The notes beneath the pieces are model-generated. The model did no database searches and was not told the origin of the DNA. It was given only the letters and a program-made list of their open reading frames with translations. A stretch of DNA of 64,000 bases from an uncultured Ruminococcus sp. (GTDB taxonomy: Bacteria > Bacillota > Clostridia > Oscillospirales > Acutalibacteraceae): positions 43,787 to 107,786 of the forward strand of contig CAJODI010000001.1 of assembly GCA_905233145.1 (NCBI GenBank), read 5' to 3'. Shown piece after piece: positions 9,601 through 19,271 of the stretch. Each line of letters starts with the position of its first letter. Position 1 is the first letter of the stretch. The translations under genes and the position numbers were made by a program.

Positions 9601-10322
9601 CACCATCTGCCCCAGTCCGAGGAAGATGATTCGTAGTCTATGTAGCTGTGAAAGCCGTCAACTCCGGTGAGCTTATACTTGTAAGCGTCAAGAGCGCTCT
9701 TGTTTTTGATTGTTCCGTAGTTGTAGGTTTCCATGTCAACTATGTTGTTATAACCGGCATGGTTCATAACGATATCCATAACCACGCGGATACCGTGCTG
9801 ATGCGCAGTGTCAACAAGAGTCTTAAACTCTGCCTTTGTACCGAAATTGGCGTCTGTCTCGGTATAGTCAAGAACATAATAGCCGTGGTAAGAATAGTGA
9901 GCAAAGTGGCCGTCTCCGGAATCTACATAGCCGTGGATCTGCTCATAAGGAGCAGAGATCCAAATTGCGTTTACGCCAAGGTCATCAAAATAACCTTCGT
10001 TTATTTTTTTTGTAATACCCGCAAAATCTCCGCCGTGAAATGTGCCGGGAGCTGTATTCCATCCCGAAAGAGCTCTGCCGCTTGAATCAGTCGCTCTTCC
10101 GTAGGAGTGGTCGTTGCTTGTATTTCCGTTATAGAAACGGTCGGTCATAAGAAAATAAACCGATGCGTTATCCCATGAAAAATCGTCGGGATTTTGCAGT
10201 TTGGTTTTCTGATTATAGCCTGTGCTTTCGTCGTTTGCCGAAGCCGCGCTTACCGGCGCGCAAACTGCGATCGAAAGCAGCATTGCCATGCTCAGAATTG
10301 CGGAAATAAATTTCCTTGTCAT
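6678..10322 (-). CDS. Secreted GH13 alpha-amylase with multiple CBM26-like starch-binding modules and an internal dockerin
   Basis: Signal peptide MTRKFISAILSMAMLLSIAVCAPVSA; GH13 motifs (VVMDIVMNHAG, GFRCDTAKHVE, YISSHDSDLA); repeated YYxNxN...YYW...WPG...FSNNG modules; dockerin duplicate GDANTDDCVDILDVTQIQYALV / ADCDFDGDVSIKDATEIQYYLV. Start set at Met 10320-10322. Confidence 0.93.
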   Translation of the reverse strand: MTRKFISAILSMAMLLSIAVCAPVSAASANDESTGYNQKTKLQNPDDFSWDNASVYFLMTDRFYNGNTSNDHSYGRATDSSGRALSGWNTAPGTFHGGDFAGITKKINEGYFDDLGVNAIWISAPYEQIHGYVDSGDGHFAHYSYHGYYVLDYTETDANFGTKAEFKTLVDTAHQHGIRVVMDIVMNHAGYNNIVDMETYNYGTIKNKSALDAYKYKLTGVDGFHSYIDYESSSSDWGRWWGSSWVRSGLPGYSQGSGSDLEMCLVGLPDFRTESKSSVSIPTFLQTKWKSEGTYNAKIQKYGSSNTVTGYISSWLADWVATYGVDGFRCDTAKHVEYASWNTLKTKCAAALKQWRQANPSAPGADWTDDFWMTGEHWDYKLGYGDYYTKGGFDSMINFSFSGSGVPGVSSINGVYQNYASTINNQANFNALSYISSHDSDLARNDLIYQGSAFQLLPGAVQIFYGDETNRPKVPGLGFDGHGGSGHSLRSDMNWTSADQNILKHWQKVGKFRSRHIAVGAGKHQQITGYSASTGYVFSRSYDNGVMSDEIIAVISAPKNTNLAVNVSSMWGNGTTVTNAYDGTTAVVQNGKATFNTGANGTILIEGPQSTIHMSIDGNYSFVDSQTVKASLRGADYATVSVAGGTPFRVTNGQTFEIGDGIEKDTIFDVTMTATNSEETLNKSFSFKKIDPEKKVLIVFDNSQYKWSTVNAYVYNDSGSQTIEKAKWPGAAMKKFDSEHNLYVLEIDPLKDSDLMSGKVIFNAGESSPNRYPADMEPGLEYDNQSMVFSYGNKWEPYTGEYVPSTEPSTPQPDQDTNVTIYYDNSNTGYNPPYIYYWNSKTDSSTATWPGVPMTRVEGNIYKATFSSENDRCIFSNNGGSKTGDLIFPASGYMYKNGSWIKYIDDVVPTTKPVEPTTQKVTNPVIDNPDGLLIGDANTDDCVDILDVTQIQYALVKLRYLNSDQKITADCDFDGDVSIKDATEIQYYLVSLKSKTSHVGERVSGLNPQQTTNPPVQPTNPPVVQPTTASPSEDESTAIYYQNTNNWPGVTAYYWSDENESMTSWPGEAMTSIGSGVYKIEIPKDAQYIIFSNNGVGKTSDIKLAGFGKLYKNGSWTKYSEGQTVTDPVLTGSYVYFKNTKNYNPVKAYFWSEENKNMMTWPGNNMESAGNGVFKAKIPDGATMVIFTDGSEQTDDLSIPGPNMVYDGSGWSNY

Positions 10323-10550
10323 TTCAAAACTTCCTTTCAAAAAATTACTTCTAAATAGGCTTCCCACAAGCCCATTATAATTATATCTAACCTGCGGAAA
10401 TTTATCAAGACAGTTAAGGTGTTTTGTCCAACGTTAAATTCAACAAAAATTAATTGATTTTTTTGTTTAAAAAAGCCACTGTGTTTTTTCGTTCCGAACA
10501 CACACAATTTGCAGCTTAAATCCATGTGTATTATCAGCACTACAAACATT

Positions 10551-10577
10551 TTATATATGTAAATTTTACATATATAT
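10551..10577. promoter_or_regulatory. Near-perfect palindrome in the divergent amylase/rnfC intergenic region
   Basis: TATATATGTAAATTTTACATATATA. Confidence 0.45.
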
Positions 10578-10678
10578 GTTAAAAATACATCTTGGCTGTT
10601 TTTTGGTTTTGTAGTATAATAAATGTATATACGCTGTTTTGCCTTCGGCAATTCGGCATTTTTAATTGGAGGGATATT

Positions 10679-12001
10679 ATGAAACTTCACGGCGTGAAAG
10701 TACCGCACAAAAAGAACACCTCCCTGTGCGTCCCGGAGCAAATCCCGGACCCCGGCACGGTGACGATTCCGATGTCAATGCACATCGGCAAGCCGGCAGC
10801 TGTAAAGGTAAAACGCGGCGACGCGGTCAAGGTAGGAACGCTGATTGGAGAAGCGAACGGGTTTATTTCCGCTCCGGTACATTCGAGTGTTTCCGGAAAA
10901 GTGCTTAAAATTGACGAGCTTGTTATGTCCGGCGGCATGAAGGTTCCCGCTGTTGCGATTGAATCCGACGGACTTTTTGAAACAGACGAAAGTATCGCAA
11001 AACCGGATGTAAAAGATTTTGACAGCTTTGTTGAAGCAGTCAAAAAAAGCGGAATTGTCGGCTTAGGCGGCGCGGGCTTTCCAACCTTTGTCAAGCTGGC
11101 TGTAAAGGATTTGAGCAGGGTTGAAGCGGTTGTTATTAACGCAGCCGAGTGCGAGCCATACATAACCTCTGACACTCGAACCATTCTTGACAGAGGAGAA
11201 GATTTACTGCGCGGAATTGACGCGATAAAGAATTATCTTGGCGTAAAACGATTTATAATAGGAATCGAAAGCAACAAGCCCGAAGCTATTGCGGAATTAA
11301 AAAAGCTTTCCGCAAAAGCCGGATATATTGAAATCAAGGTCCTTCCGCCTGTATATCCACAAGGCGGCGAAAAAGTGCTTGTATATAATACTGTCGGCAG
11401 GATAATACCCAAAGGCGGATTGCCGCTCGACGTCGGCGTAATTGTCATAAACTGCACCACAATGGCAGAAATCGGGTCGTATCTCGAAACCGGTATGCCG
11501 CTTGTCAATAAATGCGTTACTATCGACGGTTCGGCAGTAAACACACCCAAAAATGTTATCGCACCAATTGGTACTCCGCTTGAAAAGCTGTTTGATTATT
11601 GCGGCGGTTTTAAGGAAGAACCGTCAAAGGTGCTCTATGGAGGTCCGATGATGGGGCTTGCCGTTCCGTCGCTCGATATGCCTGTGCTCAAAAACACAAA
11701 CGCTGTTATCGCCATGGATGAAAAGGAAGCTACTCCTCCCAAAACAACCGCCTGCATCAACTGCGGAGCTTGTATCAATCACTGTCCTCTCAGACTCGAT
11801 CCGAGAGAGATTTCAAGAGCCTATAAGCTTGATTCGGCAAAGGATTTGTGCGCGCTTCATGTTGATTTGTGCATGGAATGCGGCTGCTGCTCCTATATCT
11901 GCCCGGCTAACCGTCCGCTTGTGCAAACAAACAAGCTTGCAAAATCTAAGCTCCGCACTTATCTGGCGGCGCAAAAGGCTGAAAAGGAGGGAGAAAAATA
12001 A
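10679..12001 (+). CDS. rnfC: Electron transport complex subunit RnfC
   Basis: GLGGAGFPTFVKL, NAAECEPYI, two 4Fe-4S motifs (CINCGACINHCP, CMECGCCSYICP). Confidence 0.95.
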   Translation: MKLHGVKVPHKKNTSLCVPEQIPDPGTVTIPMSMHIGKPAAVKVKRGDAVKVGTLIGEANGFISAPVHSSVSGKVLKIDELVMSGGMKVPAVAIESDGLFETDESIAKPDVKDFDSFVEAVKKSGIVGLGGAGFPTFVKLAVKDLSRVEAVVINAAECEPYITSDTRTILDRGEDLLRGIDAIKNYLGVKRFIIGIESNKPEAIAELKKLSAKAGYIEIKVLPPVYPQGGEKVLVYNTVGRIIPKGGLPLDVGVIVINCTTMAEIGSYLETGMPLVNKCVTIDGSAVNTPKNVIAPIGTPLEKLFDYCGGFKEEPSKVLYGGPMMGLAVPSLDMPVLKNTNAVIAMDEKEATPPKTTACINCGACINHCPLRLDPREISRAYKLDSAKDLCALHVDLCMECGCCSYICPANRPLVQTNKLAKSKLRTYLAAQKAEKEGEK

Positions 12002-12942
12002 TGAGAAACCTGATTTCCTCTGTATCGCCGCATTTTTATGGCACGCGATCAACCAAAAATATAATGCTCGACGTAATTATCGCCCTAATTCCGGCGGCAA
12101 TAGCCTCGGTTATCATCTTCGGACTGAGAAGCCTGCTTGTGATTTTCACCTGTGTTGCGGTCTGCGTGGTGTCTGAGTGGGCGTTTGAAAAGCTTTGCAA
12201 AAAAGAGCAAACAATCTCAGATTTGTCGGCAGTTGTAACCGGGATGCTGCTCGCCTTTAACCTGCCGGTAACCATTCCGCTGTGGCAGGCTTCACTCGGA
12301 AGTATAATAGCTATCATCGTGGTAAAGCTGCTGTTCGGCGGAATCGGACAAAATTTTGCGAACCCGGCAATTACCGCGCGAATTATAATGATGACCGCAT
12401 TTTCCGGCACAATGACAAACTGGGCTGCACCCACGGCTTTCAAGCTTCTCCCCGACGCAACAACCTCGGCAACTCCGCTTGCAATGATGGCAAAGGGTGA
12501 GCTTGATCAGCTGCCGACTTACCTTGACATGTTTCTCGGAAACAGAGGCGGCTGCCTAGGAGAGACCTGTGTGCTCGCGCTTCTTCTCGGCGGTGTTTAT
12601 CTGCTTGTGCGCAGGGTAATAAGCTGGCACACTCCCGCGGCGTTTCTCGGCACAGTGCTTTTGATGTCGCTGATTTGCGGCAAGGATCCGCTTTATCAGC
12701 TGATGTCCGGCGGACTTATGCTCGGCGCGTTCTTTATGGCAACCGACTACTCAACAACGCCGAACACTCCGCTCGGAAAAATCATATTCGGCGTAGGCTG
12801 CGGACTGATAACCGTGCTTATCCGTTTTTGGGGTAATTTTCCCGAGGGTGTGTCGTTCTCAATTCTGCTTATGAACATTCTCACGCCTTATATTTCTAAG
12901 CTAACGCGCTCAAAGCCGCTGATTGGAGGTGCAGGAAAATGA
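12001..12942 (+). CDS. rnfD: Electron transport complex subunit RnfD
   Basis: SPHFYGTRSTKNIMLDVIIALIP, FMATDYSTTPNTPLGK; overlaps the rnfC stop. Confidence 0.95.
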   Translation: MRNLISSVSPHFYGTRSTKNIMLDVIIALIPAAIASVIIFGLRSLLVIFTCVAVCVVSEWAFEKLCKKEQTISDLSAVVTGMLLAFNLPVTIPLWQASLGSIIAIIVVKLLFGGIGQNFANPAITARIIMMTAFSGTMTNWAAPTAFKLLPDATTSATPLAMMAKGELDQLPTYLDMFLGNRGGCLGETCVLALLLGGVYLLVRRVISWHTPAAFLGTVLLMSLICGKDPLYQLMSGGLMLGAFFMATDYSTTPNTPLGKIIFGVGCGLITVLIRFWGNFPEGVSFSILLMNILTPYISKLTRSKPLIGGAGK

Positions 12943-13481
12943 ACTCAACCGCAAAGGAAATCGTAAAGCCGATCGTTGTGCTCACCTGCATTTGTCTGGT
13001 TGTGACCGCGCTTTTGGCATATGTAAACATGGTAACTCAACCGATTATCAAGGCTGCCGAAGAAAAGGCAGCGACCGAAGCCAGAGCCGAGGTGCTTCCC
13101 GAAGCAAACGGCAGCTTTACCGAGATTGACGCTCAGCTTCTTCCGGAGGGTGTTACCGAAGCTTTTGAGGCTGACAACGGCTCCGGATATGTGTTCTCGC
13201 TTGTCACAAAGGGTTATGGCGGCGACGCAAAACTGATTTGCGGGATCAACTCAAACGGTGAAATCAACGCCTGCAAAACCCTGTCTCACGGTGAGACAAG
13301 CGGAATCGGCTCGCGTGTATTCGATAACAGCGAACCGTTTAAGGATAACTTCACCGGCAAAACCGCCGATACCTACGAGCAGGTTGACGGAATAACCGGA
13401 GCGACAATTTCTTCAACCGCATACAAAAAGGCTCTGGGGTCAGCGTTTGACGCTTATGAAGCGGTAAAGGAGGCAAAGTGA
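12939..13481 (+). CDS. rnfG: Electron transport complex subunit RnfG (FMN-binding)
   Basis: FMN-binding motif DGITGATISSTAY. Confidence 0.93.
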   Translation: MNSTAKEIVKPIVVLTCICLVVTALLAYVNMVTQPIIKAAEEKAATEARAEVLPEANGSFTEIDAQLLPEGVTEAFEADNGSGYVFSLVTKGYGGDAKLICGINSNGEINACKTLSHGETSGIGSRVFDNSEPFKDNFTGKTADTYEQVDGITGATISSTAYKKALGSAFDAYEAVKEAK

Positions 13482-14155
13482 TGAATCAACTCAATAACTT
13501 TACAAAGGGTATTATTAAGGAAAATCCTGTGCTTGTACTTGTTCTGGGCACCTGTCCTACTCTTGCCACCTCAACCAACGTAACCAGCGCGCTCGGTATG
13601 GGCGCAGCAGCAACAGTTGTTCTGCTTTGCTCAAATATTGTAATCTCCGCGTTGCGCAAGGTTATCCCCGACAAGGTGAGGATTCCCTGTTATATTGTAC
13701 TTATCGCAGGCTTTGTAACAATGGTGCAAATGCTCGTTAAAGCGTTTGCTCCTGCTCTTGACCAGTCGCTGGGAATATACCTTCCGCTGATTGTTGTAAA
13801 CTGTATTATCCTCGGCAGAGCCGAGATGTTCGCGAATAAAAATAAAGTGCTTGATTCGGCTGTTGACGCGCTGGGAATGGGTGCCGGTTTTACTCTTGCA
13901 CTCGGACTTATGGCAACTATCAGAGAGGTTTTCGGAAGCGGTACGTTTATGGGTATTGAGATTCCGGTGCTTGTTGACAATCATGTTTCAATTTTGACAA
14001 TGGCTCCGGGCGGCTTCTTTGTTTTTGGCCTTTTGATCGCTATAATCAATAAATTCTCGTCAAACAAGCCCAAGAAAACCGAATTCGGCTGCGCAGGATG
14101 TCCGTCTGCGGAAATCTGTAACAAGCGCGCCTGCGGCGAAAAGGAGGAAGCGTAA
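13478..14155 (+). CDS. rnfE: Electron transport complex subunit RnfE
   Basis: NFTKGIIKENPVLVLVLGTCPTLATST; operon context. Confidence 0.95.
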   Translation: MMNQLNNFTKGIIKENPVLVLVLGTCPTLATSTNVTSALGMGAAATVVLLCSNIVISALRKVIPDKVRIPCYIVLIAGFVTMVQMLVKAFAPALDQSLGIYLPLIVVNCIILGRAEMFANKNKVLDSAVDALGMGAGFTLALGLMATIREVFGSGTFMGIEIPVLVDNHVSILTMAPGGFFVFGLLIAIINKFSSNKPKKTEFGCAGCPSAEICNKRACGEKEEA

Positions 14156-14746
14156 ATGACAAAGCTGATTATAATACTTCTCTCCGCCGTATTTATCAAC
14201 AACTACGTACTTTCTCGATTTTTGGGAATTTGCCCGTTTTTGGGTGTTTCAAAAAAACTTAACTCGGCAACCGGAATGAGCTTGGCGGTAATATTCGTTA
14301 TGATGATAGCAACCGCCGTAACCTGGCCGATACAAATGTATCTGCTCAATCCCAACAATCTCGGCTATCTGCAAACCATAGTTTTTATTTTAGTAATTGC
14401 CGCTTTGGTTCAGCTTGTAGAAATCGTGCTGAAAAGGTATATACCCTCGCTTCACAAATCTTTAGGAGTTTATCTTCCGCTTATTACCACAAACTGTGCC
14501 GTTCTCGGAGTCACAATTCTAAACATTGATGAAGGCTACACCTTTGTTGAGGCTATGGTCAACTCGCTCGGAAGCGGATTGGGCTTCTTCCTTGCAATGG
14601 TAATGTTTTCGGGTGTGCGCTCCAAGCTTGAGGGTGCGGATATTCCCAAGGCTTTTCAGGGGCTTCCGATAACGCTTGTTGCGGCTTCAATTACCTCGCT
14701 GTCATTTATGGGCTTTGGCGGCGTAATCGAAAACCTATTTGCATAA
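14156..14746 (+). CDS. rnfA: Electron transport complex subunit RnfA
   Basis: FINNYVLSRFLGICPFLGVSKK. Confidence 0.95.
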   Translation: MTKLIIILLSAVFINNYVLSRFLGICPFLGVSKKLNSATGMSLAVIFVMMIATAVTWPIQMYLLNPNNLGYLQTIVFILVIAALVQLVEIVLKRYIPSLHKSLGVYLPLITTNCAVLGVTILNIDEGYTFVEAMVNSLGSGLGFFLAMVMFSGVRSKLEGADIPKAFQGLPITLVAASITSLSFMGFGGVIENLFA

Positions 14747-14761
14747 AGGGAGGAACGTACT

Positions 14762-15577
14762 GTGAATGAAATTTTAACAGCGGTGATTCCCGTTGTGATC
14801 ATAGGTATAATCTGCGGCGCAATGCTTGTAGTCGCCTCAAAGCTTATGGCAGTCAAGGAGGATGAGCGGCTCCCGAAAATCAGGGAATGTCTGCCGGGCG
14901 CAAACTGCGGAGCCTGCGGCTTTGCCGGCTGCGACGGCTACGCAAAGGCATTATGCGAAACCGAAGGCACGGCGACAAATCTATGCGTGCCGGGCGGCGA
15001 CGGTGTTTCAAGGCAGCTTAGCGAGCTTTTGGGCGTTGAGTTTGCAGATGTTGTGGAGAAGGTAGCTGTTGTCCACTGCGCCGGCGATTGTGAGCACACA
15101 AAGGACAAGGTTGATTATATCGGCATGAACAGCTGCGCTGCGGCAAAGCTGGTTTTCGGCAGCAAAGGAAGCTGCGCCTACGGCTGCCTGGGCTTGGGCG
15201 ACTGCGCCAAGGCTTGTCCGAGCGAAGCGATTTGTCTCAAAAACGGGATTGCACATATTGATACCCGCCGTTGCACAGGCTGCGGAATATGCACGCGCAC
15301 ATGTCCAAATCAGATCATATCACTGGTTGACGATGTTGAAAGAGTTGTTGTGACCTGCAGCAACAAGGACAAGGGCGCAGTAACGCGCAAGGTCTGCTCA
15401 AACGGCTGTATAGGCTGTAAAAAATGTGAAAGAATCTGCCCGAACGATGCAATCAAGGTAACTGACAATCTGGCGGTAATCGACCATTCAAAATGTCAGA
15501 ACTGCGAAAGCTTTGGAATCTGCGCCGAAAACTGCACCACAGGCTGTCTTTTGATTCAGGAAGGCGGACAGCACTGA
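14762..15577 (+). CDS. rnfB: Electron transport complex subunit RnfB (ferredoxin)
   Basis: [18 protein letters not shown] plus several CxxCxxCxxxC motifs. Confidence 0.95.
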   Translation: MNEILTAVIPVVIIGIICGAMLVVASKLMAVKEDERLPKIRECLPGANCGACGFAGCDGYAKALCETEGTATNLCVPGGDGVSRQLSELLGVEFADVVEKVAVVHCAGDCEHTKDKVDYIGMNSCAAAKLVFGSKGSCAYGCLGLGDCAKACPSEAICLKNGIAHIDTRRCTGCGICTRTCPNQIISLVDDVERVVVTCSNKDKGAVTRKVCSNGCIGCKKCERICPNDAIKVTDNLAVIDHSKCQNCESFGICAENCTTGCLLIQEGGQH

Positions 15578-15606
15578 TTATACTTTTTCGGCACTCAGCT
15601 TAATAT

Positions 15607-15641
15607 AAAAATCCCCATGTCACATAACGGCATGGGGATTT
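15607..15641 (+). terminator. Terminator of rnf operon
   Basis: AAAATCCCCATG-TCACATAACGG-CATGGGGATTT. Confidence 0.8.
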
Positions 15642-15698
15642 ATAATAATAATTATTTTTTGAGTCAAGACTCCGGTGGAGTGTTGATGCATTGTTGCC

Positions 15699-16421
15699 TT
15701 AAAAATTATCGGTTTGATACATTATTATCGAGAGTGCCGCCAAGGGAGCTGTTTCGGCGCGCAGGATCCTTTTGCCGAGCGTTGCGGTTTGCGCGCCGTT
15801 CTTAACAGCCAGATCAACCTCTTCCGGCGAAAAGCCGCCCTCGCTTCCTATGAAAATGCCAATTGATTTCGGCTTGTCAGGCAAAAGCTTTTTGACCGAT
15901 TCTCCGCCAAGCTCATAAAAGAAAATTGTTTTTTCGTTTTGGCAGGAAAGCTCAACAGCTTTTTTGAACCTTACACAATTACCAACCTCGGGGATAATTC
16001 CTCTTCGGCTTTGCATGGCAGCCTGGAGCGCGATTTTCTGCCAGCGTTCCTGCTTTTTGCGGAGCGTTTTTTCGTCGGGGCGCGAAACACATCTTTCGGA
16101 AATCATCGGAACGATTCGGCTCACCCCGAGCTCAACGCACTTTTGAATGATGTAATCCATCTTGTCTCCCTTTGGGAGTGCCTGATAAAGCGTCACGGCA
16201 ACGTCGGGCTCGTTTTGACAAGGCTGCTTTGAAACCACCTTGACCTCCGCGCAATTATCATCCAATGATATAAGCTCACATTCACACTGTATCTTACACG
16301 GCGTAACAAGTGTAAGAGCTTCTCCGCGCCTCATTCTCAGCACCTTTATATGCTTTGCGTTTTCGCCCGATATTGTAAAAAAATCGGCCGTAATTTCATT
16401 TTCTGTAAAAAACCAAGCCAT
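15699..16421 (-). CDS. rsmE: 16S rRNA (uracil-1498-N3)-methyltransferase
   Basis: HIKVLRMRRGE, IGSEGGFSPEEVDLA, LGKRILRAETAPLAAL. Confidence 0.93.
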   Translation of the reverse strand: MAWFFTENEITADFFTISGENAKHIKVLRMRRGEALTLVTPCKIQCECELISLDDNCAEVKVVSKQPCQNEPDVAVTLYQALPKGDKMDYIIQKCVELGVSRIVPMISERCVSRPDEKTLRKKQERWQKIALQAAMQSRRGIIPEVGNCVRFKKAVELSCQNEKTIFFYELGGESVKKLLPDKPKSIGIFIGSEGGFSPEEVDLAVKNGAQTATLGKRILRAETAPLAALSIIMYQTDNF

Positions 16422-16543
16422 AGCCGCACCTCCGTTTTCAGAAATTTTTCAGAATAATTTGATAAATATATTTTACCAAAAACCGAAAACAATTGCAATA
16501 ATCAAACTCCGGTGGTACAATAAATGAAAAAGGAAGTGATGAA

Positions 16544-17107
16544 ATGATTACACTCACAGATATAGATGTTATAAACCTGTTGCGAAAAAACGGACTGGAT
16601 GCAGACGAATTGCAAAAAAATGTTGTTGAACTTTTGGCAAACTCCGGACTCAAAATAGCCACCGCCGAAAGCTGCACAGGCGGTCTGATAAGCGAGAGGA
16701 TTACCTCTGTCAGCGGTGCAAGCGCAGTGTTTGACTGCGGAATCTGTTCATACGCTAACTCAATCAAAGAAAAGCTTCTCGGTGTCAGCGGCGAAACGCT
16801 GGAGGTGCTTGGAGCTGTTTCTGCAGAAACAGCTATCCAAATGGCGGAAGGCATTCGCAAGATTTCCGGGGCGGATATAGGCTTGAGCACTACCGGGATC
16901 GCAGGACCGACCGGCGGAACGGAGTTAAAGCCTGTAGGCACGGTGTTTGTTGGCGTTTGTACAGAAAAGCGCACGTATGCTCTTCACCTGAAGCTCGGCG
17001 GAGTTAATATTGTAAATTCGCGTAGCTATATCAGGAGAGTTGCCTCGGACGCGGTGCTGTTCACAGCGATAAACGAAATACATTTTTTGAAGCAACCAAG
17101 TGAATAA
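16544..17107 (+). CDS. Stand-alone CinA C-terminal (nicotinamide-nucleotide amidohydrolase) domain protein
   Basis: TAESCTGGLISERITSVSGASAVF, STTGIAGPTGGTELKPVGTVFVG. Confidence 0.9.
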   Translation: MITLTDIDVINLLRKNGLDADELQKNVVELLANSGLKIATAESCTGGLISERITSVSGASAVFDCGICSYANSIKEKLLGVSGETLEVLGAVSAETAIQMAEGIRKISGADIGLSTTGIAGPTGGTELKPVGTVFVGVCTEKRTYALHLKLGGVNIVNSRSYIRRVASDAVLFTAINEIHFLKQPSE

Positions 17108-17110
17108 AGT

Positions 17111-17155
17111 AACCGCAGAGCGTGTTTTTCATTACAGAAAAGCCGGCTCTGCGGT
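17111..17155. terminator. Bidirectional terminator between convergent cinA-like and sirtuin genes
   Basis: AACCGCAGAGC...GCTCTGCGGTT stem. Confidence 0.65.
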
Positions 17156-17167
17156 TTATATTTTTCG

Positions 17168-17896
17168 CTATATATTATTGATTTTTATTTGAGAGAGCAA
17201 GGCTCCCACCTTTTCATGGAACACCAAATCCGCCTCGCTGTCAAACGGCGTTTCGTCGCGGTTGATCAAAACAATTTTGTCGCCGCGAAAATACCTTACA
17301 AACCCAGCCGCAGGGTACACCGTCAGGCTTGTTCCGGCGATTATCAGCAGATCCGCGTTTTGGATAGCAGCGACCGCGCCGCCGATAACCTTATCGTTAA
17401 GGCTCTCCTCATACAGCACCACGTCGGGCTTGATTATTCCGCCGCATTCGCAGTGCGGCACACCCTCGCTTTTCTTGATAAACTCCGCGCTGTAGCTTTT
17501 GCCGCACGACATGCAGTAGTTTCTCAGCACGCTGCCGTGCAGCTCAAAAACCTTTTTGCTGCCTGCCGCCTGATGAAGTCCGTCGATGTTTTGCGTAACG
17601 ACCGCGCTGAGCTTTCCGGCTTCTTCAAGCTGAGCAAGCCAAAGGTGCGCAGGGTTGGGCTTTTTGTCCGTGAGCAGCATTTTGTCGCGGTAGAAGCGAT
17701 AAAACTCCTCGGTGTTTTTCATAAAAAATGTGTGGCTCAAAATCTGCTCCGGCGGCCAGTCGTATTTTTGATTATATAGCCCGTCAACGCTGCGAAAATC
17801 GGGAATACCGCTTTCGGTGCTGACCCCGGCACCGCCAAAGAAAACTATGCGGCTGCTACGGTCAACCAGCCTTTGCAATTCTTCTGTATTGTTCAC
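17168..17896 (-). CDS. cobB: Sir2-family NAD-dependent deacetylase
   Basis: GAGVSTESGIPDFRS, TQNIDGLHQAAGS, CxxC zinc motifs, GTSLTVYPAAGF. Confidence 0.94.
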   Translation of the reverse strand: MNNTEELQRLVDRSSRIVFFGGAGVSTESGIPDFRSVDGLYNQKYDWPPEQILSHTFFMKNTEEFYRFYRDKMLLTDKKPNPAHLWLAQLEEAGKLSAVVTQNIDGLHQAAGSKKVFELHGSVLRNYCMSCGKSYSAEFIKKSEGVPHCECGGIIKPDVVLYEESLNDKVIGGAVAAIQNADLLIIAGTSLTVYPAAGFVRYFRGDKIVLINRDETPFDSEADLVFHEKVGALLSQIKINNI

Positions 17897-17914
17897 AAAA
17901 TCACTCCTGCCTTA

Positions 17915-18571
17915 TTATCCTGTTTTAGCATTTGTATGATTTTTATATGTGTTCCAAGTAGGTTCATATTCGGCGTTTGCTTGATCTCCCCACATATCCC
18001 AACCATTACGTTCCCCACGAGCGAAAAGCTCTATTCTATTAGGAAGGCTACAAGCCTCAATAATTGGTATTATTTCATCCGGTTTTCTGCTATGTTCACG
18101 TTTTTGAGAACGAATCAAATTAACTTGAGAACGTGCAGGAGACAACGTTCGATTTGGTTGACTTTTCTTTTTAATTCCGAATAAAAGTAATTCTGTTACG
18201 TTGCGAAAATAAAACCCAACACCTCTTCCATCGGGAAATCCATCTTTTCGGATTTTTTCCCAAACGATATTGCCCTTATAATCAAATCCCCATGCTTCCA
18301 TGACGGCTAATCCATAAGGTAACAAAGCGTTTGGCACCCAAAGATAAAGATGCGCTTTATCATCAGCTATTGCAGAAACCGGTAATGATTTTATTTCTTC
18401 CAGTGTCATCGTTTCGTACCGGGTTAGTCGTTTGTGTTCAGGAGCAACCTTACCGGTTCGATTTTGAAACTGCCAAGGTGGATCTGCATATATAGTGTTG
18501 TATTTTTTTCCATTAGTGTATGTCAATAAACTTTCTATAGTATGTTCCAGGTCACTCATACCCTTTAACAC
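17915..18571 (-). CDS. MT-A70 family DNA adenine methyltransferase
   Basis: YNTIYADPPWQFQNR (DPPW motif), LYLWVPNALLPYGLAVMEAWGF; overlaps the upstream REase gene. Confidence 0.9.
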   Translation of the reverse strand: MLKGMSDLEHTIESLLTYTNGKKYNTIYADPPWQFQNRTGKVAPEHKRLTRYETMTLEEIKSLPVSAIADDKAHLYLWVPNALLPYGLAVMEAWGFDYKGNIVWEKIRKDGFPDGRGVGFYFRNVTELLLFGIKKKSQPNRTLSPARSQVNLIRSQKREHSRKPDEIIPIIEACSLPNRIELFARGERNGWDMWGDQANAEYEPTWNTYKNHTNAKTG

Positions 18572-19208
18572 ATCCCTTCTTTATTCCTATTGCTAATATT
18601 GGACATCCTCCGTTTCTTCTACTGTCAAGCCTATAAATAAGTTTTCCAATCCATGTAGTTGAAGCACCGTATTTTGATATTACACCCATTTCTTTAAATA
18701 TTTCATTTAGTTCTTCTGCTCGTGTTACGATAACCCCTACATCAATTAAGCCGCAATCAAAATAAGTTCTCATTGCAAGCAAATCTCTGTCAAAAGTTTG
18801 ATCTTTGCTATTCCATTCGAGATCAAATGCTACCCGATTCTTTAAGAAATCAATATTATGACCGTCAATATATCCTGTGATAGTTTCAATTTCAAATGGT
18901 TTATCTGAAAAACGTCCTCTTCTCTGTGCTGTTTGACGAGGATACTTTTTCACTATTAAGTCTCCAGAAATACGAATCTCGCGCCAACCGTATGGATATA
19001 ATACATCATCAAATTTTTTAGGAATTGGAGATTCGTTTCCACCCGACTTAGAGATATCGGCAGTTGTTAATTCAAGCTTTCGTAGTGATTCTTGTATCTC
19101 ATTCCACTCGATAGGAAAACTTTCATGCAATATTTCTAATGCATGACAATAATCATAATACTCAAATCTAAATTGAATATCTTTATCAATATACTTTTCA
19201 ATAGCCAT
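18552..19208 (-). CDS. Putative type II restriction endonuclease, BglII/BstYI-like
   Basis: VAFDLEWNSKDQTFDRDL (E-x-K type nuclease core), C-terminal TTWIGKLIYRLDSRRNGGCPILAIGI; coupled to the methyltransferase gene. Confidence 0.75.
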   Translation of the reverse strand: MAIEKYIDKDIQFRFEYYDYCHALEILHESFPIEWNEIQESLRKLELTTADISKSGGNESPIPKKFDDVLYPYGWREIRISGDLIVKKYPRQTAQRRGRFSDKPFEIETITGYIDGHNIDFLKNRVAFDLEWNSKDQTFDRDLLAMRTYFDCGLIDVGVIVTRAEELNEIFKEMGVISKYGASTTWIGKLIYRLDSRRNGGCPILAIGIKKGCVKGYE

Positions 19209-19271
19209 GCTATACTACCTCTTTTTGCTCATCACTAATTCGTAAAAATCTGATTATGCTGTAGTATAATA

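Noticed and set aside
9648-10085. 145-aa forward ORF opposite the amylase gene
   Set aside because: Antisense to a confidently called GH13 gene; no RBS or family signal.
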